64,000 bases of DNA, taken from NCBI RefSeq assembly GCF_009708175.1, contig NZ_WMBB01000005.1:248001-312000 (forward strand). Direction: 5' to 3'. The notes under the pieces were generated by a model, which was given only the letters and a program-made list of their open reading frames with translations, searched no databases and was not told the origin of the DNA. Position 1 is the stretch's first letter; each line of letters begins with the position of its first letter. The DNA comes from Nocardia aurantiaca (GTDB taxonomy: Bacteria > Actinomycetota > Actinomycetes > Mycobacteriales > Mycobacteriaceae). The translations under genes were made by a program, and so were the position numbers. Positions 39,415 to 48,635 of this stretch are shown here, piece by piece.

Positions 39415-40370
39415 CGTGCCACCTCCCGGATGCGGGGGTCCACGAGCCGGTAGAGCTGATCGAGCACGATCGAGATGACCGCGAACACCGCGGCGGTCAA
39501 CATCACCGTGCCGGTCACGACCGGATAGTCACGGCCGCGGACCGCGGTCACCAGCAGCTGGCCCAGACCGCGCCGGGCGAAGACGGTTTCGACGACCACG
39601 ACGCCGCCGAGCAGGTTGCCCAGCATCCACCCCGACAGCGTCAGCACCGGCGCGGCGGCGTGGCGCAGCGCGTGCCGGACCCGCACCCGCAGTTCGGTCG
39701 CGCCCCGGGCGCGCACGCTCAGCGCGAACGGCTGCTCCAGCGCCGCTTCGAGCCCGTCGCGGGTGACCTGCGACAGCACCCCGGCCACGGCCACGGCGAG
39801 GGTCAGCCAGGGCAGGGTCAGCCCGCGCAGTCCGGTCTCGCCGACCACCGGGAACAGCTGCCAATGGAACGAGAACAGCGCCAGCAGTACGAAACCCACC
39901 CAGTAGGTGGGCATGGACAGCGCCGTGAACTCGGCCGCCCGCGCCAGCGCCCGCGTCCGCGGCCGCTGCGCGGTGCAGACCGCTACCGCGACCGAGAGCG
40001 CCAGACCGAGCACGAGCCCGCCGACGGCGAGTTCGATGGTGGGGCCCAACTGCTCGGCGATGAGTGCGCGCACCGGGCGGTGCTGCTGATACGAGGTGCC
40101 CAGATCCCCGTGCGCCAACCGGCCCAGGAACCGGGCGTACTGCACGTGGACGGGGGAATCGAGTCCGTACTCGGCCCGGATCTGCGCCAGCACCTGCGGC
40201 GAGCTGGTCGCGGCGACACCACCGGCGATGGCGCGGGCCGGATCGCCCGGAATCGCCTGCAGCCCGGCGAAAGTCAGGGTGGCGGCGGCCCAGATCACCA
40301 GCACCGCCAACGCGATCCGGCCGATCAGCCACCGCAGCGGCTCGGGCAACCGGCTCACGCCGCCAGCCAC
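39411..40370 (-). CDS. ABC importer permease (DppB-like)
   Basis: A 319-residue permease. N-terminal helix IALAVLVIWAAATLTFAGLQ, then the DppB hallmarks IPGDPARAI and QIRAEYGLDSPVHVQYARFL, GDLGTSY, a MPTYWVGFVLLALF helix, and the coupling loop RARGATELRVRVRHALRHAA. It ends DPRIREVAR. The start overlaps the last 16 bases of the binding-protein gene. Confidence 0.92.
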   Translation of the reverse strand: MAGGVSRLPEPLRWLIGRIALAVLVIWAAATLTFAGLQAIPGDPARAIAGGVAATSSPQVLAQIRAEYGLDSPVHVQYARFLGRLAHGDLGTSYQQHRPVRALIAEQLGPTIELAVGGLVLGLALSVAVAVCTAQRPRTRALARAAEFTALSMPTYWVGFVLLALFSFHWQLFPVVGETGLRGLTLPWLTLAVAVAGVLSQVTRDGLEAALEQPFALSVRARGATELRVRVRHALRHAAAPVLTLSGWMLGNLLGGVVVVETVFARRGLGQLLVTAVRGRDYPVVTGTVMLTAAVFAVISIVLDQLYRLVDPRIREVAR

Positions 40371-42034
40371 GCGTCGTAGAAGCGGGGATAGGTTTGCGCG
40401 TCGAAGCTCAACTCGTGCACCGACTTCGCGTATCCGGTCAGGCTCACCGGGGTGTAGATGGGGATGATGTACGCCTGCTTCAGAACCTCGTGCTGCACCG
40501 AGGAGTAGTCGCCCGCGGCCTGCTTCGGGTCGCTGGTGGCAGCCGCCCCGGTCACCCAGGAGTCGAGCTGCGGTGAATTCACCAGCGCCACATTGCCGCC
40601 GGCCTTGGCGTAGGTGTTGGCGGAGAAGAACGCGAAGCGCAGTACATCGGGCGTGGGCCGCGCGAAGCTCACGTCCACCAGGTCGTAGCCGCCGCCGATC
40701 AGGTACTTGTCGACATAGGTGCCGGTGTCGACGGTGGGTCGCTGAATATCGATCCCCACCGCGTGCGCCTGTGCCCGGATGCCGTCGGCGACCACGTCAC
40801 GCTGTTCGCGCGTGCCATCGGGCCAGTACGGCCACACCAGTGACAGGCGTGCGCCGTCCTTGACCCGGATGCCGTCGGAATCGGTGCGATTCCAGCCCGC
40901 TTGGTCGAGCAGCCGTTTGGCGTTGTCCGGGCCGTAGCCCGTGAGGTCATTGCGGGCCGAGGCGTCGTACCCTGCGGTGACCTTGCTGATCGGATTGTCG
41001 GCGACCGGGAAATGGCCGAAATAGATGCTGTTCACCAGTTTCGCGACATCCACCGAAGCGCTCAGCGCGCGGCGGACCAGCGGATCGGTCAGCGGCCCGC
41101 GCGACTGGTTGAGGTAGACGTTGTAGTTCAGGCCCGGGGTCTCGTCCGAATGCAGGGTGAAGTCCTTGCGCTTGGACAGGTCGTCCGCCGAGACGGGCGG
41201 GACACCGCCGATGGCCTGGACCTGTCCGCTGGTGAGCGCGCCGTAGCGGGTGGCGTCCTCGTTGATGAACTGGAACACCAGCCTGCCCAGATGCGCGGGC
41301 CCGGTGTGCGTCGCGCCGGGGGCGGGCCAGCGGTAGCCGTCGAATCGGGTCAGCGTTTCGGCCTTGCCCTGCTCCCAGCTGTCGAAAGCGAAGGGGCCGG
41401 TGCCCACCGGCCGGTAGGTCGCCTCGGTGAGGGCCTTGGGGCTCTGAATGCCCAGGCTCGGCGTCGAGAGCGCTTGCAGGAACGGTGTGAACGGTTGTTT
41501 GAGAACGACTTCCACGGTGTGCGGGTCGATGATCCGCGTCTCCTGATAAGCGCTGATCAACGAGGCCGCGTACGCCGACTTGGTCTTCGGGTCCACCACG
41601 TGGTCGAGGCTGGCGCGCACCGCGTCGGCGGTGAACGGGGTGCCGTCGTGGAAGGTGACCCCGTCGCGCAGGGCGAACCGGTAGGTCTTGCCGTCGTCGG
41701 ACACGGTCCAGGAGGTCGCCAGCCACGGCCCGAAGGTATCCGGACCGGTCTGCGCCACCAGGGAATCGAAGATATTGCGGTTGACCAGGCTGGTCACCGC
41801 GGTCGCCGCGACCGCCGGGTCCAGCGAGACCTGGGTGCCCGCCACCCCGTACACCAGCGTGCCGTTCTCGGCGACCGCGCCGCCGCCCGAGTCCTTGCCG
41901 GGGACCCCGGCGAACACTCCCGCCGCCACGGCCACTCCGGCCAGTACCCCGACAGTGATCCACCCGGTGCGCCGCCGGCGCGAACGGATCCGGGGCCGCG
42001 CCGCCGGACGATCGGTCTCTTCGTGAGTAGACAT
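40355..42034 (-). CDS. ABC importer substrate-binding protein (SBP_bac_5 family)
   Basis: A 559-residue extracytoplasmic receptor of the peptide/nickel/glutathione class. Residues about 20-50 form an N-terminal hydrophobic segment (WITVGVLAGVAVAAGVFAG) without a lipobox cysteine, so it looks membrane-anchored or Sec-cleaved rather than a lipoprotein. Family blocks are VSLDPAVAATA, PWLATSWTVSDDGKTYRFAL, DGVTFHDGTPFTADAVRASL, GTGPFAFDSWEQG and VRRALSASVDVAKLV. It leads the importer operon and sets its specificity, which cannot be read from sequence. ATG 42034 is chosen over the longer frame because the charged leader begins there. Confidence 0.88.
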   Translation of the reverse strand: MSTHEETDRPAARPRIRSRRRRTGWITVGVLAGVAVAAGVFAGVPGKDSGGGAVAENGTLVYGVAGTQVSLDPAVAATAVTSLVNRNIFDSLVAQTGPDTFGPWLATSWTVSDDGKTYRFALRDGVTFHDGTPFTADAVRASLDHVVDPKTKSAYAASLISAYQETRIIDPHTVEVVLKQPFTPFLQALSTPSLGIQSPKALTEATYRPVGTGPFAFDSWEQGKAETLTRFDGYRWPAPGATHTGPAHLGRLVFQFINEDATRYGALTSGQVQAIGGVPPVSADDLSKRKDFTLHSDETPGLNYNVYLNQSRGPLTDPLVRRALSASVDVAKLVNSIYFGHFPVADNPISKVTAGYDASARNDLTGYGPDNAKRLLDQAGWNRTDSDGIRVKDGARLSLVWPYWPDGTREQRDVVADGIRAQAHAVGIDIQRPTVDTGTYVDKYLIGGGYDLVDVSFARPTPDVLRFAFFSANTYAKAGGNVALVNSPQLDSWVTGAAATSDPKQAAGDYSSVQHEVLKQAYIIPIYTPVSLTGYAKSVHELSFDAQTYPRFYDAWLAA

Positions 42035-42144
42035 TTCACCCGTTCTTCGAAAGTGAGAGTTGGGCCGGAATCGACACCCCGCCGACCGATGAAAACTCAA
42101 CACGCCGAATGTGTTCGGGTCAATCCTTTTGCGATCGCCTGAAT

Positions 42145-42813
42145 TCAATTCGATCGATCGAATTCGACCATCGAAAAGGATCGGAATTTCTGATCGGACG
42201 GGCCCGGTGCGGGGCTTGCGGGCAGCAGCGCCAGTACGGTGTCGAGGCCAGCCAGTTCCAGGCCGCCGCCGCGCCGGGCGGCCAGTCTGAGCAGGCGTTG
42301 CACGGCCATGTCGAGCGGCGCGCGGATGCCGTGTTCTCTTGCCACCACGGCGATTTCACCGTTGAGGTAGTCGATCTCGTTGGAGGCCGCACCCCGGGCG
42401 AAGCTCTGCCAGGTCGACTGGCGGGCGTCCACGGGCCGGTAGTCGCCGACCGGCCCGGCCTCGGCGGTCAGGGCTGTCAAGGGATGAAACGGAATTCCGG
42501 CCGCGGTGAGCACGGCGCGTGCCTCTGCGATCAAAGCCGAACCGGCTCTGGCCTTGTCGGCTCGGTCCCCGGCGAGGACCTCGAGCGCGTTGGTGACGCT
42601 GTAGACGAGTTTGGTGGCTTTGTAAGCGGAAATATCGGCGACCTGCTCGGCCCGGAAGTTCGCGTCTCGCAGGTCTTCGGTGAGAGTCTTCGCCACGGCC
42701 TCCCCGAGGCCCGCGGCATCGGTGGCCGTCGCGGCGAACACCGCGCCGGTCTCCGCCACCGTGCCCGCACGGATTTCACCCCAATCGATTCGACTACCTG
42801 TGCGCGACGCCAT
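42145..42813 (-). pseudogene. Ketopantoate reductase-like protein, N-terminal NAD domain missing
   Basis: 222 residues match the helical C-terminal domain of the PanE/ApbA family: ANFRAEQVADISAYKATKLV, YSVTNALEVLAG, SFARGAASNEIDYLNGEIAV and VQRLLRLAARRG, with the serine/glutamate block (ASNEIDYLNGEI) that binds substrate in the family. Normal proteins have about 300 residues and begin with a GxGxxG Rossmann domain, which is absent both in this frame and in the 119 bases upstream. It is therefore probably a 5'-deleted remnant, although an in-frame ATG exists at 42813. It lies between the importer operon and the FAD oxidase. Confidence 0.6.
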
Positions 42814-42932
42814 GCTATGAGTCGGGTGCGGGGGAAAGAAGAGTTCGAATCAGGGGAACGAATTAGTTCTCGGATAACGATCGATAGCCGGAAACAGGGG
42901 TCGAATTCGGGTCCCGGAGATCGGAAAGGTTG

Positions 42933-44285
42933 TCAGAACACCTTGCCGGGATTGAACAATCCGCCCGGATCTACTGCCTGCCGGATCGTTCGCTGCAACC
43001 GCAGCGCGTCGGGTCCCAGCTCACGGGCCAGCCAGTCCCGCTTCAACAGTCCGACCCCGTGCTCGCCGGTGATCGTGCCACCCAATTCCAGTGCGGTCGC
43101 GAAGATCTCGGCGGCCGCGCCCTGTGCGCGCGCACCGGCGTCGTCATCGTCGGGGGGAATGACGATGATGGGGTGCAGGTTGCCGTCACCGGCGTGACCG
43201 AAGGTGAAGATCGTGCTGTCGTGGTCCCGGGCGATCGCGGAGATGCGGCGCACGGCCCGCGCGATCCGTGAACGCGGCACCGCGATGTCCTCGATCAGCA
43301 CGCGGCCGTGCCGCTCCAACGCGGGCAAGGCGGCACGGCGCACCGCCAGCAGCGCCTCCGCGGCAGCCGGATCCTCCTCGACCGACACCCGCGAGGTGAA
43401 CCGCGCGAAGCAGGCCCGCACCGCGGCGGCCTCGGCGTCCGCACCGAAACCGTCGGTCTGGGCCACCACGAACGCGCCGGCGTCGCGGCCCCGCACGCGC
43501 AATAGATCCTGAGCCTCTCGCAAGGAGCCGGCGTCGAGCAGCTCGAGCATGGCAGGCCGGACCCGGGCTGCCAGCACCGCGGCCGAAGCCGCAGCGGCGG
43601 TCTCCACTTCGTCGAAGTAGGCCGCGATCGTCACCGTCCGCACCGGGATCGGTTGCAGGCGCACCGTCGCCGAGACGATGACGCCCAGGGTGCCCTCCGA
43701 CCCGGTGAACAGGCTGGTCAGATCCAGTCCCGCAACACCTTTCGCGGTTCTGCGGCCGGTGTGCACGAGGGTGCCGTCGGCCAGGACCACGCTCAGCCCC
43801 AGCACCGCGTCGCTGGTCACCCCGTATTTCACACAGCGCAGCCCGCCGGCGTTGGTCGCGATATTGCCGCCGATGGTCGAGATCGCCGCGCTCGCCGGGT
43901 CCGGAGCGTACCGCAGCCCCACCTCGGACGCGGCGGCATCCAGCGTCGTGGCCGCGACTCCGGGTTCGACCACCGCCAGCTCGTCGTCCGCGGACAGTTC
44001 CACGATCCGGTTCAATCCGCTGACGTCGAGCACCAGCGCGCCCGCGCCCGCCGCGGCCCCGCCCGCGAGCCCGGTTCCGGCACCGCGGACCACCACCGAA
44101 AGGCGTTCCCGCGCCGCGAGTCTCACCGCGTGGCGAACGTCGTCGACATCCGCGGCCCTGATCAGCAGGGCGGGATCACCGGCGACCACGTGACCGGATC
44201 TGTCTTGCGTGGCCCCGGCCGGAATATCGGGGGTGTGCAGAATCGCGCCGGTGAACGATTGCGCCGCGTGGGAAGCCACGGTCAT
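42933..44285 (-). CDS. FAD-binding oxidase, GlcD type
   Basis: A 450-residue protein with a FAD_binding_4 domain (VRGAGTGLAGGAAAG, PDPASAAISTIGGNIATNAG, SLFTGSEGTLGVIV) and the FAD-oxidase C-terminal domain (FTFGHAGDGNLHPIIVIPPD, then GGTITGEHGVGLLKRDWLAR, ending VDPGGLFNPGKVF). It resembles glycolate oxidase subunit D and D-lactate or D-2-hydroxyacid dehydrogenases. No GlcE or GlcF partner is next to it, so it likely acts alone on a D-2-hydroxyacid. ATG 44285 is preceded by TCGGAGGAA. Confidence 0.88.
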   Translation of the reverse strand: MTVASHAAQSFTGAILHTPDIPAGATQDRSGHVVAGDPALLIRAADVDDVRHAVRLAARERLSVVVRGAGTGLAGGAAAGAGALVLDVSGLNRIVELSADDELAVVEPGVAATTLDAAASEVGLRYAPDPASAAISTIGGNIATNAGGLRCVKYGVTSDAVLGLSVVLADGTLVHTGRRTAKGVAGLDLTSLFTGSEGTLGVIVSATVRLQPIPVRTVTIAAYFDEVETAAAASAAVLAARVRPAMLELLDAGSLREAQDLLRVRGRDAGAFVVAQTDGFGADAEAAAVRACFARFTSRVSVEEDPAAAEALLAVRRAALPALERHGRVLIEDIAVPRSRIARAVRRISAIARDHDSTIFTFGHAGDGNLHPIIVIPPDDDDAGARAQGAAAEIFATALELGGTITGEHGVGLLKRDWLARELGPDALRLQRTIRQAVDPGGLFNPGKVF

Positions 44286-44411
44286 CCCGGATTCCTCCGA
44301 TTCGATGGCATGCGCCCGTCCTGATCGCGGGCGAGCCTCCATGATCTCCGGCGGCCCGCCCGGATGGCGGCGTGCAACGATCGCGATTCCGGATGCGTAC
44401 CGATCGCGAAT

Positions 44412-44906
44412 CTAGGGATGCGGGTGGATCGGGTCCACCCAGTGCACGGCTTCGGGGGCCTCCACCGGCTTGATATCGAGATTGACGACGACCGCTTCGC
44501 TGTCGCTGCGGACCAGCACGCATTCCAGCGGCTCGTCGGTGCTGGCGTTGATCTCCTGATGCGGAACGTAGGGCGGCACGAAGATGAAGTCGCCGGGCTC
44601 GGCCTCGGCGACGAACTCGAGCCGTTCGCCCCACCGCATGCGGGCGCGCCCGCGTACCACGTAGATGACGCTCTCCAGCGCACCATGGTGGTGTGCGCCG
44701 GTTTTCGCGTCCGGATGGATGGTGACCGTGCCGGCCCAGATCCGCTGTGCGCCCACCCGAGCCGCGTCGATCGCGGCAGCCCGGTCCATGCCGGGGGTCT
44801 GAGCCGTATTCGGATCGAGCTGCCCGGCCTTCACGACACGGACTCCGTGCTCACGCCATTCGGAGGTCGCGGCATCCGAATCATCCTGCTGCCCAGGCGT
44901 TGTCAT
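44412..44906 (-). CDS. Cupin-domain protein
   Basis: A 164-residue single-domain cupin. Motif 1 is GAHHHGALESVIYVVRGRAR and motif 2 is PGDFIFVPPYVPHQEIN, giving a typical 3-His/1-Glu metal site. ATG 44906 follows GGGAGGA. It may be an isomerase, a dioxygenase or a metal-binding sensor; no function can be assigned. It is upstream of the FAD oxidase gene on the same strand with about 130 bases between. Confidence 0.8.
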   Translation of the reverse strand: MTTPGQQDDSDAATSEWREHGVRVVKAGQLDPNTAQTPGMDRAAAIDAARVGAQRIWAGTVTIHPDAKTGAHHHGALESVIYVVRGRARMRWGERLEFVAEAEPGDFIFVPPYVPHQEINASTDEPLECVLVRSDSEAVVVNLDIKPVEAPEAVHWVDPIHPHP

Positions 44907-45100
44907 AGATTGTCCTCCCTATGGGCTGGGGGTTGTGATCGGCGATGGTACGCCCGCCCTCGCTATTCTGTGCACCGCGAAGAGCCGAGTCCCGCTGCGC
45001 TGCGAGAAGTTGGGATTGCCGTGATTTCAAGGATTCATCCGGCTGGCTCGGTGGGGTTGGCTCGGACCGGAGAGGAGTCCGTGATGACCGCGATGTGGAA

Positions 45101-45243
45101 TTGTTGGGCATCGACGGTTTGTGTCGGGACTTATCGAGGATGCGTTCATGCAAGTAGATGGCAGAACTGCCTCTGATCAGGTGTCCCCAAAAACCCACCC
45201 GAGATTATGAAGGAGATCATCGGGCGCAGCTTGAAACTGTCCT
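45101..45243 (+). repeat. Diverged direct-repeat element, left copy
   Basis: This matches the right copy at 48746-48879 at roughly 70 percent by eye, from TTGTTGGGCATCG through GTTCATGCAAGTAGATGGCA to GGAGATCATCGGGCGCAGC and a final TGA. The short frame MQVDGRTASDQVSPKTHPRL stops early because it is one base shorter than the right copy; the tail EIMKEIIGRSLKLS is in another frame. A GGGAC half-site (CGGGACTTAT) precedes the conserved GTTCATGCA in both copies. Confidence 0.6.
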
Positions 45244-45363
45244 GATCGAGGGCGGTTTCCCGGCTCGACTGGCGGCCGCTGTCCCGAGACACGGTCGTCA
45301 GCGGAAAGTCGCCGCCCGGCGGCGGACCGGCGATTCCGAGGTCCGGGGCTGGTGATCGATCAC

Positions 45364-45383
45364 TGAGGGACCAAGGACCCTCA
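45364..45383 (+). promoter_or_regulatory. Putative DosR-type box before the PRTase-archease-rtcB operon
   Basis: TGAGGGACCAAGGACCCTCA is a near-palindrome with the GGGAC-n-CCC architecture of the mycobacterial DosR (DevR) site. It lies about 75 bases before the operon start, directly after the palindrome GTGATCGATCAC. Homologues of all three downstream genes belong to the DosR regulon in M. tuberculosis (Rv0571c; Rv2630-Rv2631). Binding is inferred. Confidence 0.5.
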
Positions 45384-45458
45384 TGACCGGCGACCACCGG
45401 ATCTGCCGTGCGGCGGTCGCGGCTGTGAGGCTGGAGGCACCTGTTCCAGGAGGTTCCG

Positions 45459-46787
45459 ATGTTCTTCGAGGATCGTGCCGAGGCGGGCCGACGGCTCGCC
45501 GAACAGTTGGCTGCGCTGCGCGGCACGGATTTCGTCGTGCTGGGGCTGCCCCGGGGCGGAGTCCCGGTCGCATTCGAGGTCGCTCGCTCGCTGGATGTAC
45601 CGCTGGACGTCATCGTGGTGCGCAAACTCGGTGTTCCCCACCAGCCCGAACTCGCCTTCGGTGCCATTGGTGAGGACGGGGCCCGGGTGATCAACGCCAC
45701 CGTGGTGGATCGGGCGGAGCTGACCCGCGAGGAGATGTCGCGGGTGGAGCAGCGGGAGCGCACGGAACTGGAGCGTCGCGTAGTCCGCTTCCGTGCCGGG
45801 CGCTCGCGCGTCCCGCTGACCGGCCGTACCGCTGTGATCGTGGACGATGGCGTCGCGACCGGCGCCACCGCCCGTGCCGCCTGCCAGGTCGCTCGCGCGC
45901 AGGGCGCCGCGCGGGTCGTGCTGGCCGTGCCGGTCGCGTCGCGCGACGCGCTGCACATATTGCAGCGGGAGGCCGACGAGGTGATCTGCCTCGAGCAGCC
46001 GATGTTCTTCTACGCGGTCGGGCAGTGGTATCACCACTTCGGACAGACCACCGATGAGGAGGTCGTCGAATTGCTGACCCGCGCCGCTGCCGGGGCGACG
46101 CCGCAACCGGTGTCGGCCGCGGATCCGCCGCTGCGTGACGACGAGGTCCGCGTGCGAGCCGGAGATGTCGAGCTGGCAGGGCATCTCACCATTCCCGAGC
46201 ATCCGATCGGTGTGGTCTTGTTCGCGCACGGCAGCGGCAGCAGCCGCCACAGTCCCCGCAACCGCTATGTCGCCGAGGTCCTGCAACAGGCCGGATTGGG
46301 CACGCTGTTGTTCGATCTGCTCACCCGCGAGGAGGAGATCAACCGTGCCAACGTGTTCGACATCGGCCTGCTCGCCGGGCGACTGGTCGATGTGACCGAA
46401 TGGCTGGCCCAGCAGCAGTACGCCGCGGATCTGCCGGTCGGGTACTTCGGGGCGAGCACGGGTGCCGCCGCGGCTCTGTGTGCGGCAGCCGATCCGCGCG
46501 TGCATGTGGGTGCCGTGGTTTCGCGCGGCGGGCGACCCGATCTGGCGGGCCGCGCGCTGTCCGCGGTGCGGGCGCCGACGCTGCTCATTGTGGGCGGGCA
46601 CGACTACGCGGTGATGGAATTGAATCGCCAAGCGGCCAAGGCGATGTCATGTGAAATCGCGCTTGCCGAGGTGCCCGGCGCGACTCACCTGTTCGAGGAA
46701 CCGGGCACCCTGCGCAAGGCGGCGGAACTCGCGCGGGACTGGTTCACTACCCGACTGCCCGCGACCGAGTCGGCGGGCCCGGCATGA
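45459..46787 (+). CDS. Phosphoribosyltransferase / dienelactone-hydrolase-like fusion (Rv0571c-like)
   Basis: A 442-residue two-domain protein. Residues about 1-215 are a PRTase: FVVLGLPRGGVPVAFEVA, VIVVRKLGVPHQPELAFGAI, and the PRPP loop TAVIVDDGVATGATARAA. Residues about 220-440 are an alpha/beta hydrolase: VVLFAHGSGSSRHSPRNRYV (oxyanion region), GYFGASTGAAAALCAA (nucleophile Ser in GASTG), and a C-terminal GATHLFEEPGTL histidine. This fusion is known in actinobacteria as the DosR-regulated Rv0571c type; its substrate is not known. ATG 45459 follows CAGGAGG. Its end overlaps the archease start by four bases. Confidence 0.88.
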   Translation: MFFEDRAEAGRRLAEQLAALRGTDFVVLGLPRGGVPVAFEVARSLDVPLDVIVVRKLGVPHQPELAFGAIGEDGARVINATVVDRAELTREEMSRVEQRERTELERRVVRFRAGRSRVPLTGRTAVIVDDGVATGATARAACQVARAQGAARVVLAVPVASRDALHILQREADEVICLEQPMFFYAVGQWYHHFGQTTDEEVVELLTRAAAGATPQPVSAADPPLRDDEVRVRAGDVELAGHLTIPEHPIGVVLFAHGSGSSRHSPRNRYVAEVLQQAGLGTLLFDLLTREEEINRANVFDIGLLAGRLVDVTEWLAQQQYAADLPVGYFGASTGAAAALCAAADPRVHVGAVVSRGGRPDLAGRALSAVRAPTLLIVGGHDYAVMELNRQAAKAMSCEIALAEVPGATHLFEEPGTLRKAAELARDWFTTRLPATESAGPA

Positions 46788-47206
46788 CCGAGCCGACAGC
46801 CGGATACCGATATATCCCCCATCCGGCCGATCTGTGTGTCGAAGCGTGGGCCCCGACACAGAAGCAGTGCCTGGTCCAAGTGGTGGATGCGCTGGTGGAC
46901 AGTTTCATCGAGCGCCCACGACCGCGAGCATCGGAGGCGATCGAGTGGGTGCTGCCCGACGACCAGACGGAGAATCTGCTCGGCACACTCCTGGAGGAGG
47001 TCATCTATCAGTTGGAGGTTCACTCCCGCATCCCGGTCGCGACGGCGATCGAGCGGGAGGAAAACGGCTGGCGCGTGCGGTTCGAGATGGCCGATCTCGA
47101 CCAGGCCACGCCGTGTGGTGCGGTGCCGAAAGCGGTCTCGTTGCACGGCATGCGGTTGCGGCCCGAGGGGAACCGTTGGCGATGTGTGGTGACGATCGAT
47201 GTATGA
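46784..47206 (+). CDS. Archease
   Basis: A 140-residue archease: [20 protein letters not shown] holds the conserved metal-binding aspartate near residue 16, then [32 protein letters not shown] and a C-terminal VVTIDV with the second conserved aspartate. Archease activates RtcB RNA ligase by speeding its guanylylation and allows multiple turnover. It overlaps the PRTase fusion upstream and the rtcB gene downstream, so the three are translated together. Confidence 0.92.
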   Translation: MTEPTAGYRYIPHPADLCVEAWAPTQKQCLVQVVDALVDSFIERPRPRASEAIEWVLPDDQTENLLGTLLEEVIYQLEVHSRIPVATAIEREENGWRVRFEMADLDQATPCGAVPKAVSLHGMRLRPEGNRWRCVVTIDV

Positions 47207-48635
47207 AGTGCAATCCCTGGGCGAGTTGATCGAGGAGACCCCGTTCCGGTTTCGTATTCCGCGACATGGCCGGATGCGAGTGCCCGGTGTGGTGTTCGCG
47301 TCTCGCGCCCTGCTGCCGGAGGCCGCGGGCGATAAGGCGCTCGAGCAGGTCGTGAATGTGGCCACGCTGCCCGGAATCGTGCGCGCCTCCTACGCGATGC
47401 CGGATGTGCACTGGGGCTACGGGTTTCCCATCGGGGGAGTCGCCGCCACCGACGTGGAGGCCGGCGGGGTGGTATCGCCGGGCGGGGTGGGATTCGACAT
47501 CTCCTGCGGGGTGCGGCTGCTCGCCGCCGACCTCGACGGCGTGGCGCTGGCCCCGCACCTGACCGCCGTGATGGACGATCTCGACGTCGCCATTCCACGC
47601 GGCTTCCGGCACGGCGGGATCTGGCCGGTCCCGCGCGGCGTATTGCATGAGATCCTGGCGGGCGGAGCGGTTTACGCGGTAGGCCGCGGCCACGGAGTAG
47701 CCCGGGATCTGGAGCGCTGCGAGGACGGCGGCGCGGTCGCCGGAGCCGGTCCCGGCCTGGTCTCCGATCGCGCGCTCGAACGCGGTCTGGGGCAGGTGGG
47801 CAGTCTCGGATCAGGCAATCACTTCCTGGAATTGCAGACCGTCGCCGAGGTCTACGACGAGCACGCCGCGGCGGTCTTCGGGCTGCGCCACGGTCAGGTG
47901 TGCGTGATGATCCATTGCGGCTCACGCGGTCTGGGCCATCAAGTGTGCGGCGATTATGTGCGCATGATGGAAGCTGCCATGACTCGCTATGGGATCGAGG
48001 TTCCCGACCGCCAGCTCGCCTGCGCGCCCGTGGAATCGCGGCCGGGCCGGGAGTATCTGGCGGCCATGGCGGCGGCCACGAACTACGCTCGCGCCAACCG
48101 GCAACTGCTGACCGAGGCCGTCCGGAGAATCTTCGACTCCCACACCGGATCCCGCCTGGACCTGGTGTACGACGTTTCGCACAACCTCGCTGCCCTCGAG
48201 ACCCACGAGATCGACGGCCGCCCACGCCGACTGTGCGTGCACCGTAAGGGCGCCACCCGCGCCCTGCCGCCCGGGCACCCGGATCTGCCCGCCGATCTGG
48301 CACCGGTCGGTCAGCCCACACTGATCCCTGGCACGATGGGCACCGCCTCCTATGTGTTGACCGGAGTCGCTCCCGGACACGCTTTCCACTCCACCTGCCA
48401 CGGCGCGGGCCGCGTGTGGAGCCGCCATGCCGCAGTTCGCCAAATCAGCGGCAGGGCCCTGCAATCCGAGCTGGAACAGCACCACATCGCGGTCCGTGGC
48501 GCGTCCTGGAAAGGTCTCGCCGAGGAGGCACCGGCAGCCTACAAGGACATCACCGCGGTCATCGCCGCCAGCGAAGGCGCGGGACTGTGCCGCAAGGTGG
48601 CCCGTCTCGTACCAATCGGCGTTGTCAAAGGGTGA
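47199..48635 (+). CDS. rtcB: RtcB-family RNA-splicing ligase
   Basis: A 478-residue RtcB. Metal-site and catalytic blocks are visible: [27 protein letters not shown] (metal cysteine 103), [23 protein letters not shown], a LVYDVSHN motif, and [10 protein letters not shown] with His401 as the expected GMP-linked residue. RtcB joins a 2',3'-cyclic phosphate (or 3'-phosphate) RNA end to a 5'-OH end with GTP and Mn2+, in tRNA or rRNA repair after endonuclease damage. The length is normal. It overlaps archease by 8 bases and is the last gene of a likely stress- or hypoxia-induced operon. The RNA substrate here is unknown. Confidence 0.95.
   Translation: MYEVQSLGELIEETPFRFRIPRHGRMRVPGVVFASRALLPEAAGDKALEQVVNVATLPGIVRASYAMPDVHWGYGFPIGGVAATDVEAGGVVSPGGVGFDISCGVRLLAADLDGVALAPHLTAVMDDLDVAIPRGFRHGGIWPVPRGVLHEILAGGAVYAVGRGHGVARDLERCEDGGAVAGAGPGLVSDRALERGLGQVGSLGSGNHFLELQTVAEVYDEHAAAVFGLRHGQVCVMIHCGSRGLGHQVCGDYVRMMEAAMTRYGIEVPDRQLACAPVESRPGREYLAAMAAATNYARANRQLLTEAVRRIFDSHTGSRLDLVYDVSHNLAALETHEIDGRPRRLCVHRKGATRALPPGHPDLPADLAPVGQPTLIPGTMGTASYVLTGVAPGHAFHSTCHGAGRVWSRHAAVRQISGRALQSELEQHHIAVRGASWKGLAEEAPAAYKDITAVIAASEGAGLCRKVARLVPIGVVKG

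Larger units (their letters stand above)
44907..45458. other. Long intergenic region: repeat copy and control sites
   Basis: No full gene is supported here. It holds the divergent promoters of the cupin gene and the PRTase operon, the left copy of a repeated element (45101-45243), a perfect palindrome GTGATCGATCAC (45352-45363) and a DosR-like box (45364-45383). Confidence 0.5.

Noticed and set aside
45101..45243. Repeat element as a tRNA or known riboswitch
   Set aside because: No cloverleaf, T-loop or recognised aptamer core could be drawn from either copy.
45352..45363. GTGATCGATCAC as a CRP-type site
   Set aside because: The half-sites are 4 bases apart, not 6 as in CRP-family sites. 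It is recorded only as a palindrome next to the DosR-like box.
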